From Phycisphaerae bacterium (GTDB taxonomy: Bacteria > Planctomycetota > Phycisphaerae > UBA1845 > Fen-1342), in the NCBI GenBank assembly GCA_030428945.1, contig JAUIEC010000001.1, forward strand, positions 530,438 to 594,437: 64,000 nt of DNA. The letters are read 5' to 3'. The translations under genes and the position numbers were made by a program. A model generated the notes under the pieces. The model saw only the letters and a list, made by a program, of their open reading frames with translations, had not been told where the DNA came from and made no database searches. Of this stretch, positions 8,001-16,140 are shown in pieces; within the stretch, counting starts at the first letter, position 1, and each line of letters begins with the position of its first letter.

Positions 8001-8884
8001 CCGAGTTCAGCGACCCCGCGTTGGCAGCGCCGGTCGGGCTGGCCTTCTCGGCCTCCGGCAGCCTGCTGGTCGCGAGCTATGGCAGCGACAGCGTGCTGGC
8101 CTTCGACCCCGACACGGGCGTGCTGCTCGGCACCTACCTGTCGACGACGCCGCAGGATCCGGTTCAGTTGGACGGACCGACTGACATCGTGACCCGCGAG
8201 AACGGCAATCTGCTGGTCGCCAGCCAGAAGAACGACCTCGTCCTGGAGTTCTCGCCAGCGGGTGACCTCCTCGGTGCAGCGGCATCCGGCGGAGGCCTCG
8301 ATTATCCTTCCGGTCTCGCCCTCGATGCCTCGGGGACGCTGCTGGTCGGCAGTTTCCGTGGCGATCAGATCCTCGCGTACGACCCGAACGGGGCGTTCCT
8401 GGGCGCACTCGTCGAAGATGAACCCAATACTCCGCTCGATGAAACCGGTGGGCTGAGCAATCCGGAAGGGTTGCGGTTCGGGCCCAGCGGCAGCTTGCTG
8501 GTCAGCAACCGCGGCGGAACCGGCGTACTCGAATACGACGCGACAACCGGCGACTTCCTCGGCGTGTTCACCGCGGACACCGGGCCCGGGGAACCCACGT
8601 ATCTCGCGCTCGCAACGCTCGCGCGCGACTGCAACGGCAATGGGATTCCGGATGACTGCGACCCCGACACGAACGGCGATGGCGTCGCCGATGACTGCCA
8701 GACCCTCGGGTGCCCGGGCGATGTCGATGGGAACGACCAGGTGGATCTGGCGGATCTGGCGGCCGTTCTGGCGTCATTTGGTGCCACCGGAAGCGGGCTC
8801 AGCGGTGATGTGGATGGCGATGGAGACGTCGACCTGCAGGACCTGGGGATTGTCCTGGCGGCGTTCGGGCAGGCGTGCACCTGA
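5021..8884 (+). CDS. Large secreted mosaic protein: beta-helix, LamG-like, propeller, dockerin-like
   Basis: 1287 residues. A signal peptide (MAKWWLIAAAMLLVQPVRAQ) ends near residue 20. About 25-545: right-handed parallel beta-helix of the kind used in polysaccharide-active or adhesive surface proteins, with glycine-rich turns. About 555-690: aspartate/cysteine repeats of the form DCNGNGVPDECD, resembling thrombospondin-3 calcium motifs. About 688-865: LamG/concanavalin-like fold (VITVEAWVYPT). About 925-1200: NHL/SMP-30-like propeller blades. 1231-1285: two dockerin-like segments, GDVDGNDQVDLADLAAVLASFG and a second copy. No catalytic residue can be assigned. It stands alone, convergent with the anti-sigma factor gene. 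Confidence 0.85.
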   Translation: MAKWWLIAAAMLLVQPVRAQTTLYVDDDAVADPGPGDVSASDPLEDGSLLHPFDAIQEALDLAAPGDTVLVRDGTYQGVGNYALSFNGKDLILTSENGPETCILDAGRRGHGIRFENGETAASEVIGLTITRARVRDECGGGIYCDNASPTFRDCIILDNENWADSEFCKGGAGAFFLNSSSLVVDCVFRRNENQVDDEFGLSPSSFGGGIHARSSGLVIRNSLFELNYGGGGGEGGGGGGGAYLSSSTVLLEDSTFRVNFAGGGGSWMPGNFVQEVGEGSPGGAIAATNCDLTIRNCRFIENFGGGGGSGTEDDGLNGRDGAPGGAIYLSNTTARIHGSEFRENRAGGGGDSESNGGDGADGGAIYATAGSQVTLTNVVLAGNLAGTEGEADRSGLPGAGGALAAHGTSTFDVVNATVVGNRSPSDLPAADVFYGDVSVANSIVRGPFDQLAGGGQLTIRYSNVEGGYAGEGNIDSPPGFRDPDGADDDENTYDDNDYHPRLGASGNDAGDNTALPVDALLDFDGGARLTDDPNRVDTGVGVAPIVDLGAFEVNNGVPTDCDNAYDPSLDCDNDGILDACQSDCDGNGQSDLCDVLDGTLPDCNGNGVPDECDVSAGVESDCNGNGIPDSCDIASGTANDCDGNGVPDTCDLSTGPDCNANGIPDVCEPDCDQDGIPDSCEFPGPFDGGAVRFHGAARLSFGGGVSDYRVDEVITVEAWVYPTALGGSRTIVRKSGNNYWLRLVDGHVRFGYTGSVAYKYDSLDAIPLNAWTHIAVVHTFATSEITLYLNGAPVPGSWLVAPADDPVNVFGPLYVGNNFAETSGFYGLIDELRVWDRARTPGEIAADYDQLVSTSSPGLKACLRFDDLPGDEARELILGHTDELPPGVEWQSLFDCPPCSIVTPENDCNGDGVVDECQLDDRATLLVCSRSTDSVLVYDAETGAFLRSLTVSAADGLGYPNGLAVAVNGDVFVSSVTSNSVFKLAMPGGEVVAEFSDPALAAPVGLAFSASGSLLVASYGSDSVLAFDPDTGVLLGTYLSTTPQDPVQLDGPTDIVTRENGNLLVASQKNDLVLEFSPAGDLLGAAASGGGLDYPSGLALDASGTLLVGSFRGDQILAYDPNGAFLGALVEDEPNTPLDETGGLSNPEGLRFGPSGSLLVSNRGGTGVLEYDATTGDFLGVFTADTGPGEPTYLALATLARDCNGNGIPDDCDPDTNGDGVADDCQTLGCPGDVDGNDQVDLADLAAVLASFGATGSGLSGDVDGDGDVDLQDLGIVLAAFGQACT

Positions 8885-8911
8885 CGTGCCGTCAATCGCG
8901 CATCCGCTGCG

Positions 8912-9361
8912 CTAGCCGTCTTCGTCGAGGTCTTTCAGCATCCAGACCTCGTTGCCGGCGTCGTTGAACCGGATCCGGGTCATGTAGGCGAACATCAGCA
9001 TGATGCCGCGGCCGTTGGGCAGTTCGAGGTTTTCGTCGGCGGTCGGGTCGGGGAGCAGTTCGGGGGTGAAGCCGACGCCTTCGTCGCGGATGGCGATCAC
9101 GACCTGTCGGGGCTGAACCAGGAAGCGGATGGTCAACTGGCGGTTGGGGTCGTTCTGGTTGCCGTGCTTGACCGCGTTGGTCAGGGCTTCCTCGAGGGCC
9201 AGTTTGATCGCGAAGATCGCCTGCTCGTCGTAGCCGTTCCGCTGCAGGTCCTGGAGAATCCGCTCCTCCGGCGTTTTGGCGTCCCGGAGGGTATTCGGCA
9301 CGACAATTTCGGTCAGTTCTGAATCGGCGACACCGAAGTCTTCGGGACACCGCATAGCCAT
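8912..9361 (-). CDS. RsbW-type anti-sigma factor kinase (HATPase_c_2)
   Basis: 149 residues of the GHKL ATPase fold. The N box reads LALEEALTNAVKHGNQ, the G1 box RDEGVGF and the G2 region NGRGIMLM. Such proteins phosphorylate a STAS antagonist on serine and, in the classical system, hold an alternative sigma factor. The STAS partner is encoded 35 bases upstream on the same strand. No sigma-B-type gene lies nearby, so the target is unknown. Met1 and Met3 are both possible starts. Confidence 0.88.
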   Translation of the reverse strand: MAMRCPEDFGVADSELTEIVVPNTLRDAKTPEERILQDLQRNGYDEQAIFAIKLALEEALTNAVKHGNQNDPNRQLTIRFLVQPRQVVIAIRDEGVGFTPELLPDPTADENLELPNGRGIMLMFAYMTRIRFNDAGNEVWMLKDLDEDG

Positions 9362-9396
9362 CCCCGCGTACTGCGCCGGGCGAAACCGGCCGGGAC

Positions 9397-9759
9397 TCAG
9401 GCGTTGAAGACGTTCAACGCCGCTTCGGCATTCTCATGAATGTCAAATACCCGGTTCAGGCGGGTGATCTTGAAGACCTCGAAGATCTGGCGGTTGATGT
9501 CGGAGAGCTTCAGCGATCCGCTGCGTTCGTTGATCTTCTTGTTCAGCGTGATCAGCATGCCGAGCGCGGCACTCGAAAGGTGATCGACGTTCCGGAAGTT
9601 CAGCAGCAGCTTGATCCCGGGCTCCGACTCGACCAGTCGTTCGAGCTCTTCGCCAATCTCCTGGATCGACAGCTCTTCCAGGATCTTCCGATCCGCGAAC
9701 TCGACGACCGAGACGCCCTCGGCGCGCTTGATGATCAGGTGCGAGGCGGGTTGTTCCAT
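9397..9759 (-). CDS. STAS-domain anti-sigma factor antagonist (RsbV-like)
   Basis: 120 residues from MEQPASHLIIKR. GGAGAAG lies seven to eight bases before the ATG at 9759; the frame opens further upstream but without a binding site. The STAS core ends in DHLSSAALGMLITLNKK, containing the phosphorylatable serine of the conserved DxSSAxxGxL motif. It is the first gene of a pair with the HATPase gene at 8912-9361. Partner switching is expected: the dephosphorylated antagonist binds the kinase and frees the kinase's target. Confidence 0.88.
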   Translation of the reverse strand: MEQPASHLIIKRAEGVSVVEFADRKILEELSIQEIGEELERLVESEPGIKLLLNFRNVDHLSSAALGMLITLNKKINERSGSLKLSDINRQIFEVFKITRLNRVFDIHENAEAALNVFNA

Positions 9760-10033
9760 CGAGCTCTTCTCCCATGCTGGCGGACCGCCCATTCGACGGA
9801 CACGCGCACGATCGGCCGATTCCGGCGAGCGGCCCTTCCGAACGGGCCAGCCAGCCCCATCCGGCAGTGGATGCTGCCTCAGCATCCCCACCCCGTCGGG
9901 AATTGTGCGGGGCGCCGCGGCGCGTGTCAAGGAAGCCCCGACACCCATCCCGCCGCCCTTTGGCACCAGCCCCGCAGACGGTTACAGTATCGTATCGACG
10001 AAACCCCGCGCGGCGCGTTAGGAGAATGACCGC

Positions 10034-10417
10034 ATGCCTGCCCGTGTCCTGTCAATTGGCAATTGTGCCGCCGACAATGCCGCCCTCGCAGGCCTGATCG
10101 AGGGCCGCTTCGACGCGCAACTCACGCCCGTGGCCGGACACGCCGACGCCCGCCGGGTCCTCCAGCAGGAAGACTGGAACCTCGTCCTGGTCAACCGCGT
10201 CGGGGACGCCGACGGCGGCTCGGGCCTCGAACTGATCGAGTGGCTCGTCAGCGCCCGCCCGGAGATGCCCTGCATGCTGCTCAGCAACTTCCCCGACGCC
10301 CAGGCGCAGGCCCAGGCCGCCGGGGCCCGTCCCGGCTTCGGAAAGGCCGCTCTGGCCGCTCCCGAAACGCTCGCCAGCCTGGAGGCGGTCCTCCAGCGCG
10401 GCGCCCGGACAGGCTAG
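10034..10417 (+). CDS. Degenerate response-regulator receiver protein
   Basis: 127 residues; start chosen by TAGGAG ten bases upstream. The fold looks like a stand-alone CheY-type receiver: beta strand VLSIGN, then DWNLVLVNRVGDADGGSGLELIEWL, then MPCMLLSNF and a lysine in RPGFGKAAL. The phospho-acceptor position after LVLV is Asn rather than Asp, and the acidic pair after strand 1 is missing, so classical phosphorylation is unlikely. It ends 17 bases before btaB and probably shares its transcript, although a role in lipid synthesis is not obvious. The gap 9760-10033 upstream contains no gene. Confidence 0.6.
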   Translation: MPARVLSIGNCAADNAALAGLIEGRFDAQLTPVAGHADARRVLQQEDWNLVLVNRVGDADGGSGLELIEWLVSARPEMPCMLLSNFPDAQAQAQAAGARPGFGKAALAAPETLASLEAVLQRGARTG

Positions 10418-10434
10418 CACAAGGGGTGGCAGCG

Positions 10435-11043
10435 ATGGCCGGCACCGGCGTTCAGAAGTTCTACCGCTATCACGCCTACGTCTACGACGGCACCCGCTGG
10501 ATGATCCTGCACGGCCGCCGGCGGGCGGTCGCCCAGCTCCGGGTCGGGCCCGACAGCCGCGTCCTCGAGGTCGGCTGCGGGACCGGGCTGAACTTCAGCT
10601 ACATCCAGGAACCCCTGCAGGGCAGCGGACAGATCACCGGGCTGGACTTCTCCGCCGACATGCTGCGGGTCGCCGAGCGGCGGGTCGCCAGCCAGGGCTG
10701 GGACAACGTCGAACTGGTCGAGGGCGACGCGACCACCATGCAGCTTGGCCGCAAGTTCGACGGGATCCTGTTCGCCTACAGCCTGACGATGATCCCGGGC
10801 TGGCCGGAGGCCCTCCGGCGGGCCAGGGAGCACCTGGCCCCGGGTGGTCGCCTGGTGGTGCTGGATTTCGGTGCCTTCCGCGGCTGGGGTCCGCTGGCGC
10901 CGGTGATGCGCACGTGGCTGCGTCTGAACCACGTCGACACGCTGGCGGGGTACGAGGAAGAACTGCGGGCCGTGTTCCCGAACCTGACGATCAGCCGCTG
11001 GCTGGGCGGATACAACTTCACCGCTGTAGGGACTGTCGAGTAG
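10435..11043 (+). CDS. btaB: SAM-dependent N-methyltransferase, BtaB-like (DGTS synthesis)
   Basis: 202 residues. The start at 10435 follows AAGGGGTGGC. The SAM-binding motif is LEVGCGTGLNFSYIQ, followed by acidic-loop GLDFSADML and motif EGDATTM. On its own it would be called a class I methyltransferase. The gene for the BtaA partner begins on the very next base after its stop, which makes BtaB the best reading: it adds three methyl groups to diacylglyceryl-homoserine to give the betaine lipid DGTS. The residues FYRYHAYVYDGTRW near the N terminus fit this subgroup. Confidence 0.8.
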   Translation: MAGTGVQKFYRYHAYVYDGTRWMILHGRRRAVAQLRVGPDSRVLEVGCGTGLNFSYIQEPLQGSGQITGLDFSADMLRVAERRVASQGWDNVELVEGDATTMQLGRKFDGILFAYSLTMIPGWPEALRRAREHLAPGGRLVVLDFGAFRGWGPLAPVMRTWLRLNHVDTLAGYEEELRAVFPNLTISRWLGGYNFTAVGTVE

Positions 11044-12255
11044 ATGCGCCACACCGTTCACGAAATGCCGATTCCGCACCAGCGCGGCTTCTGGGAGAAG
11101 ACGTTCTTCGACGGCAAGATCATGTTCAACATGTCCTGGGAAGATCCCGAGATGGATCGCCGGGCCCTGAAGATCCAGCCCGACCGGCACACCGTCATCT
11201 CGATCACCAGCGCCGGCTGCAACCCGCTGAACTTCCTCTGCCAGGACGCCCGCAAGCTCTACTGCGTTGACGGCAACTACGCCCAGAACGCCCTGCTGGA
11301 AATCAAGCTGGCCGCGATCGAGACCCTCGACTACCAGACCTTCTTCGACATCTTCAGCGCCCAGAACCCCGGCGTCGTCAGCCGCGTCTACCGCCCGCAC
11401 CTGCGGCCGAACATGTCGCCCGCCTCGCAGCGCTTCTGGGACCGCAACCTGTGGCAACTGGCCCGCAACATCTACGACTACGGCTGGATGGGCCTGTTCT
11501 GCCGGATCCTGCGACGGTTCATGGACGCCCGCGGACTGCCCGCCTGGCGCCGCGAGGAGTTCTTCGAAATCCGCACCCTCGAGGAGCAGCGGGCCTACTA
11601 CCACGAACACGTCGCCGACCGGCTCTGGGGACCCTGGACCCGCCGCTTCATCGAATGCAAGCCGCTGATGTTCATGGCCGGCGTGCACGACCAGCAGTTC
11701 AAGCTGGTCGACGACCGGCACGGCATGTACGACTACGTCAAGGAACGCGTCGAGTACGCCCTGACCCAGGTCCCGATCTACGACAACTACTTCCTCAGCG
11801 CCGCCATCACCGGCAAGATGCGCGGCAAGCGCGTCCCGCCGTACCTGCTCGAAGAGAACTTCGAGACGCTCCGCAGGAACCTCGACCGCGTCACCGTCGT
11901 GACCGGCTGGCTGGCCCCGTTCCTCGACACCCTGCCCGCCGGGGAGATCGACCGCTTCAACCTGCTGGACATCTTCGACTGGATGGACAAGGACGCCTTC
12001 GAAGGAACCTGGCGCAGCGTCCTGCGGGCCGGCGCCGCCGACGCCGTCATGATCTACCGCTCCGGCAGCTACGCGCTCGAACCACCGGCCGAAGCACGCG
12101 AACAACTGATTCACGATCCCGAGCTTTCACGCGAACTGCTCGCGATCGACCGTTCGACCACCTATGGCAGCTTTTATGTCTTCAATCGCCGTCCCGCCGA
12201 TGCGGCCAACCGGCCGGCCGCAGCCGGAAACCCGCAGACCGTCGCCGGTTCCTGA
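11044..12255 (+). CDS. btaA: BtaA: SAM:diacylglycerol 3-amino-3-carboxypropyltransferase
   Basis: 403 residues, DUF3419 family. Landmarks: FNMSWEDPEMDRRAL near the N terminus, the SAM-binding segment ITSAGCNPLNFL, DGNYAQNALLEIKLAAI, and FNLLDIFDWMDK in the C-terminal half. BtaA moves the 3-amino-3-carboxypropyl group of SAM to diacylglycerol, the first committed step to DGTS, a phosphorus-free membrane lipid often made under phosphate starvation. The ATG directly abuts the btaB TAG. The next gene's longest frame overlaps its 3' end by 92 bases. No Pho box was identified. Confidence 0.9.
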   Translation: MRHTVHEMPIPHQRGFWEKTFFDGKIMFNMSWEDPEMDRRALKIQPDRHTVISITSAGCNPLNFLCQDARKLYCVDGNYAQNALLEIKLAAIETLDYQTFFDIFSAQNPGVVSRVYRPHLRPNMSPASQRFWDRNLWQLARNIYDYGWMGLFCRILRRFMDARGLPAWRREEFFEIRTLEEQRAYYHEHVADRLWGPWTRRFIECKPLMFMAGVHDQQFKLVDDRHGMYDYVKERVEYALTQVPIYDNYFLSAAITGKMRGKRVPPYLLEENFETLRRNLDRVTVVTGWLAPFLDTLPAGEIDRFNLLDIFDWMDKDAFEGTWRSVLRAGAADAVMIYRSGSYALEPPAEAREQLIHDPELSRELLAIDRSTTYGSFYVFNRRPADAANRPAAAGNPQTVAGS

Positions 12256-15013
12256 ACTTCGCCTGGCCCGATACGCGTGGCTGCCGCTGATCCTGCTGGT
12301 CCTCTGCGGCTGCAGCGATCCGCCCGCTCCGACCGACGGTAAAGCGGACGCGACCGCTGCGCAGGCACCCGCCGCTGCGCCGACCCCGACACCCTCGCCC
12401 GACGACGCCCTGTTCCCGGACCCGCAGCAGAACCGACCGGTTCCCCAGGGCGTGCCCAACATCCTGCTGATCTCGGTCGACACGATGCGGGCCGACCATC
12501 TCGGCTGCTACGGGCATCCCGACAAGGCCACCCCCAACATCGACAAGCTCGCCGAGGCCGGCCGTCGCTACGAGACCTGCATCGCCTCGAGCCCGATCAC
12601 GCTGCCGTCGCACGCGACCATGCTGACCGGTTCGTATCCGTTCGTGCACGGCGCCCGGTCGAACGTGCGGTTCCGACTCGGCGACGAGAACCAGACCCTC
12701 GCCGAACTGCTCTACGAAAAGGGCTACGACACCTGGGCCGAGGTCGCCGCCGCCGTGCTGAACCGCGAGGCCGGCCTGGCCCAGGGCTTCGAACGCTATC
12801 GCGGCCCCGGCGGCGGGGCGGCCGCCACGCTCGAACGACCGGCCGACGAGATCACGACGGCGGCCCTGCGGCACATCGCCCAGCGGCGGACGCGACCTTT
12901 CTTCGGGCTGGTCCATTACTTCGATCCGCATGCGCCCTACGCCGCCCCGGACGCGTTCGCCGAGCGCTTCGACGACCCGTACCTGGCCGAAATCGCGTTC
13001 GTCGACGCCCAGATCGGACGCCTTCTCGCGGCCCTGATTCAGACTCCCCATGCCGCCCGGACGGTGGTGATCCTGACGGCCGACCACGGCGAGGGACGCG
13101 GACAGCACGGCGAAGCGAGCCACTCGTTCTATGTCTTCGACACGACCCAGCGCGTGCCGCTGATCCTCTGGGGCCCGGCCTGGATCAAGCCCGGCCTGGC
13201 GACCGAAACCGCCCGGCTGATCGACCTGGCCCCGACCATCGCCAGGCTGGCCGGCCTGACGCCGACCGGGCAGATGCAGGGCGCCGATCTGCTCGCCCCG
13301 GCCGAACACACGGACGTGACCGCCTATGCCGAGACGCTCGAACCGCAACTGGCGTTCGAGTACGCGCCGCTGCGGGCCCTCTGGCAGGCCGGCTGGAAGT
13401 ACATCCACGCGCCGAACCCGCTGCTGTTTCACGTGGCCGAGGATCCCGGCGAGGAGCGCAACCTCGCCACGGCCGAGCCCGAACGGGTGGCGGCCATGCA
13501 GGCCACGTTGCGGAAGCTGATCGAGGCGTCTCCGCCGCGGATCGCTTCGCAGGCGGCCGGGGCGTCCGGCGGCGATGCGCGGTTGCGTGACCTGGCGGCC
13601 CTCGGGTACGTCGGCGGCGAAGACGAACCGGATCCGGATGAACTGGATCGCTTCGAGCCGCGCGGCCGCGACCCGCACGAGGCCCAGGAGACGATCGTGG
13701 CGTTCGCCCGGGCGGTCGGCCACCTGCGGACCGGCGACCCGTCCGAGGCCCTCGCGCGGCTGGAGGGCCTGCTCGAGGAGGAGCCCGGAAACGTCCTGCT
13801 GCTGCAGCACTACGCCGACGCACTGGCCGGCAACGCCCGTCCGCAGGAAGCGATCGAGACGTTTGAGCGCGTGCTGAAGCTGCGACCGACCGCGACCCGC
13901 GCGCGGCTCGATCTTGCCAGGCTGTACCGCGAGGCCGGGCGCCTGGCCGATGCCGAGGCGGCCCTCAACAAGCTCGTCGAGGAAGCCCCGACCTTCGCGC
14001 CGGGCTACGTCGAACTGGCGGGTCTGCTCGATGCGCAGAATCGTTTCGACGAAGCGGCGGCGCTGCTGAAACGCGGGCAGGATCGGACCGGGCACGACTA
14101 CGCGCTCGAACTGCTGATCGCCCGGCACCTGGCCGCAGACAAGCGGGCACCGGAAGCGGTCCGGCTGATCCAGACGCTGATCCAGCGCGAGCCCGCCCGC
14201 TTCGACGCCTACGAACTCCTTGCCAGCCTGCTGGCCGCGGAAGGACAGACCGAGCAGTCGCTGATGACGCTGGCGACCTTTCACCAGCGGTACCCGGAAG
14301 TGCGGCGGGCGATTGATCCGCTGGCGCAGTCGCTGCTGCGGGCCGGGCGACCGGTCGAGGCGGCCCAGGTCTGGCAGCAGTCGATGGACAAACTGCCGCC
14401 CAGCGGCCGGCGGCACCTGCAACTGGCGGTCGCCCTGCGGCGGGCCGGCCAGTCGGACGATGCCCTGGTGCACTTCCGCAAGGCGGTCGAACTGGATGAC
14501 AAGCTGCCGGCCGCCTGGCTGGGGATCGCCCAGATCACCGAGCGGGCGGGCGACCGCGACGGCGCCCTGGCGGCGTACAAGCGGCTGATGGAAACCGCGC
14601 CGGGCAATCCGCAGGGCTACCTCGGTCAGGCGGCGCTGCGGCAGACCGCCGGCGACTCGGTTGCGGCCGCGGACGTCCTGCGGGCGGGGGTCAAACGCGT
14701 GCCGCAGAGCCCGCGCCTGCTGGAGGCCCTGACGTGGCTGCTGGCGACGGCGGCGGACGAGTCGGTCCGCTCGTGCGAGGAAGCGGTCGCGATGGCCGAG
14801 CGCCTGGCGACGGTCGCGCCGCCGAGCCTGAGCGTGGCCGACACGCGGGCGGCGGCGCTGGCCTGTGGCGGCGACTACGCCGGCGCCCTGGCGGTGCTGG
14901 ATGAAGCGCTGGCCGCGCCGGGGGAAGTGCCGGAGGACTTCCTCGCGCAGGTCCGGCAACGCCGCGGGCAGTACGCGGACGGTCGCAGTTATGTCGAGGG
15001 TGTTTCTCCCTGA
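12164..15013 (+). CDS. Sulfatase-fold hydrolase fused to TPR array, lipoprotein
   Basis: 949 residues in the longest reading. ATGs at 12164, 12176 and 12200 are all possible and none has a clear binding site. The lipobox LVLCGC is near residue 50. About 95-420 is an alkaline-phosphatase/sulfatase fold with metal ligands in ISVDTMRADHLGCYG and ILTADHGEGRGQHGE. The nucleophile region reads ITLPSHATMLTG, so the CxPxR formylglycine motif of true sulfatases is absent; a threonine or serine nucleophile as in phosphotransferase relatives is likely. About 500-945 is TPR repeats. It may be translationally linked to btaA through the overlap. Substrate unknown. Confidence 0.82.
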   Translation: MAAFMSSIAVPPMRPTGRPQPETRRPSPVPELRLARYAWLPLILLVLCGCSDPPAPTDGKADATAAQAPAAAPTPTPSPDDALFPDPQQNRPVPQGVPNILLISVDTMRADHLGCYGHPDKATPNIDKLAEAGRRYETCIASSPITLPSHATMLTGSYPFVHGARSNVRFRLGDENQTLAELLYEKGYDTWAEVAAAVLNREAGLAQGFERYRGPGGGAAATLERPADEITTAALRHIAQRRTRPFFGLVHYFDPHAPYAAPDAFAERFDDPYLAEIAFVDAQIGRLLAALIQTPHAARTVVILTADHGEGRGQHGEASHSFYVFDTTQRVPLILWGPAWIKPGLATETARLIDLAPTIARLAGLTPTGQMQGADLLAPAEHTDVTAYAETLEPQLAFEYAPLRALWQAGWKYIHAPNPLLFHVAEDPGEERNLATAEPERVAAMQATLRKLIEASPPRIASQAAGASGGDARLRDLAALGYVGGEDEPDPDELDRFEPRGRDPHEAQETIVAFARAVGHLRTGDPSEALARLEGLLEEEPGNVLLLQHYADALAGNARPQEAIETFERVLKLRPTATRARLDLARLYREAGRLADAEAALNKLVEEAPTFAPGYVELAGLLDAQNRFDEAAALLKRGQDRTGHDYALELLIARHLAADKRAPEAVRLIQTLIQREPARFDAYELLASLLAAEGQTEQSLMTLATFHQRYPEVRRAIDPLAQSLLRAGRPVEAAQVWQQSMDKLPPSGRRHLQLAVALRRAGQSDDALVHFRKAVELDDKLPAAWLGIAQITERAGDRDGALAAYKRLMETAPGNPQGYLGQAALRQTAGDSVAAADVLRAGVKRVPQSPRLLEALTWLLATAADESVRSCEEAVAMAERLATVAPPSLSVADTRAAALACGGDYAGALAVLDEALAAPGEVPEDFLAQVRQRRGQYADGRSYVEGVSP

Positions 15014-15134
15014 GCGCAGCAGGCAAGTTGCAAGTCAACATGTAAGCAGGATGCGGGCGGGCCCCGACGGGTCGTGAACCCTGCTGTTCCGACCTCTGGG
15101 CGACGGTTTCCTACAAACCCCCTTCCTGTATGAG

Positions 15135-15221
15135 GCTCTTGCTCCGGAACGCAAGAGCTTCTGAGTAAGCAAGTAAGCACGCGACCAAGTAAGTTTCTCC
15201 AAACCTCGTTTACCTGGTCGC
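15135..15221 (+). other. Two hairpins in the leader region before a PEP-CTERM gene
   Basis: GCTCTTGC (15135-15142) pairs with GCAAGAGC (15151-15158). GCGACCA (15181-15187) pairs with TGGTCGC (15215-15221), extended by GTAA/TTAC. They lie in the 383-base gene-free stretch 15014-15396, which also has several AAGTAAGCA words. Neither has a T-run, so they are not clear terminators, and no riboswitch family is recognised. Confidence 0.35.
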
Positions 15222-15396
15222 TTGTGACTCGCTCACCGGCGATGGGTGCAATCTCCTCTGTATGGATTTGGCGAGAAACCGCCCGGGGGGGCGAAGAATA
15301 GGGCTTGCCTTTTGGGTTCCTGGTGGCCTATCGTGCTGGCTGCGTGTTTCGGCGCCGGTGGCGTGCCGGGGCACCCTTCTCAGGAGGAGAGAGGCA

Positions 15397-16128
15397 ATGA
15401 ATCTTCGCGCTTTTGTCGGCGTGGGTCTGTCGGTCGTATGTGCGACCGCGGCCACCGCACAGGTCACGCTTGGTTTCGAGGTGGACGACGGCGGCAGTCC
15501 CCTGGTCAACGGCCAGGACATCAACACGCCGCCGGAGTTCGGCAACCTGGTCAATGTCAGCAGCACGGGCGGACTGGGGGCCGCGATCTTCGATTCGGAT
15601 CCGACCGGCCCGAACGCCGGTGGCGCCGACGACGATCTGCTGGTCGACCTCGGCAACATCCTGATCATTCAGAACAACGCCTTCCCGACGCAGACCACGC
15701 CCGGCATCTTCGACACGCCCAACGATGAAGAGAACGGCGGCACGCTCGTCTTCAGCTTCATCAACGCGGTCATGCCGCTGTCGATCGACGTGGTCGACAT
15801 CAACGGCAACGGCCCGGCCGATGCGATCCTGACGGACAGCAACGGCCTGACCCGCACGTTCAACATGCCGATGAACTGGACGTTCGACATCGCGTCCAGC
15901 GGACCCGACGGCTACGAGACGCTCGACCTGACCACGCTCGCTCCGCAGCTTGGCGAGGGCGGCGCTTCGGCCACCGCCTTCGAGGACGCCGGTTTCGACA
16001 TCAACTCGGTCGTCGAACTCGAAGTGATCTTCACCGGCTCGGCCGGCATCGACAACCTGAGCTTCATCCCCGAGCCGTCGAGCCTGCTGCTGCTGAGCCT
16101 CGGCCTCGTGGCGCTCCGCCGCCGCTAG
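15397..16128 (+). CDS. PEP-CTERM sorted exported protein
   Basis: 243 residues. The strong site AGGAGGA (15382-15388) fixes the ATG at 15397. The signal peptide MNLRAFVGVGLSVVCATAATAQ is followed by a beta-rich domain. The C terminus is PEPSSLLLLSLGLVALRRR: PEP motif, hydrophobic helix, basic end, the exosortase recognition tail. Exosortase cleaves such proteins at the membrane, commonly in exopolysaccharide producers; no exosortase gene is in the window. The domain has no recognisable enzymatic motif. A long terminator hairpin follows 13 bases after the stop. Confidence 0.85.
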   Translation: MNLRAFVGVGLSVVCATAATAQVTLGFEVDDGGSPLVNGQDINTPPEFGNLVNVSSTGGLGAAIFDSDPTGPNAGGADDDLLVDLGNILIIQNNAFPTQTTPGIFDTPNDEENGGTLVFSFINAVMPLSIDVVDINGNGPADAILTDSNGLTRTFNMPMNWTFDIASSGPDGYETLDLTTLAPQLGEGGASATAFEDAGFDINSVVELEVIFTGSAGIDNLSFIPEPSSLLLLSLGLVALRRR

Positions 16129-16140
16129 GCGCTTCAGCCC

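Noticed and set aside
12164..15013. Calling this gene a true sulfatase
   Set aside because: The CxPxR motif needed for formylglycine is absent; only the fold and metal ligands match.
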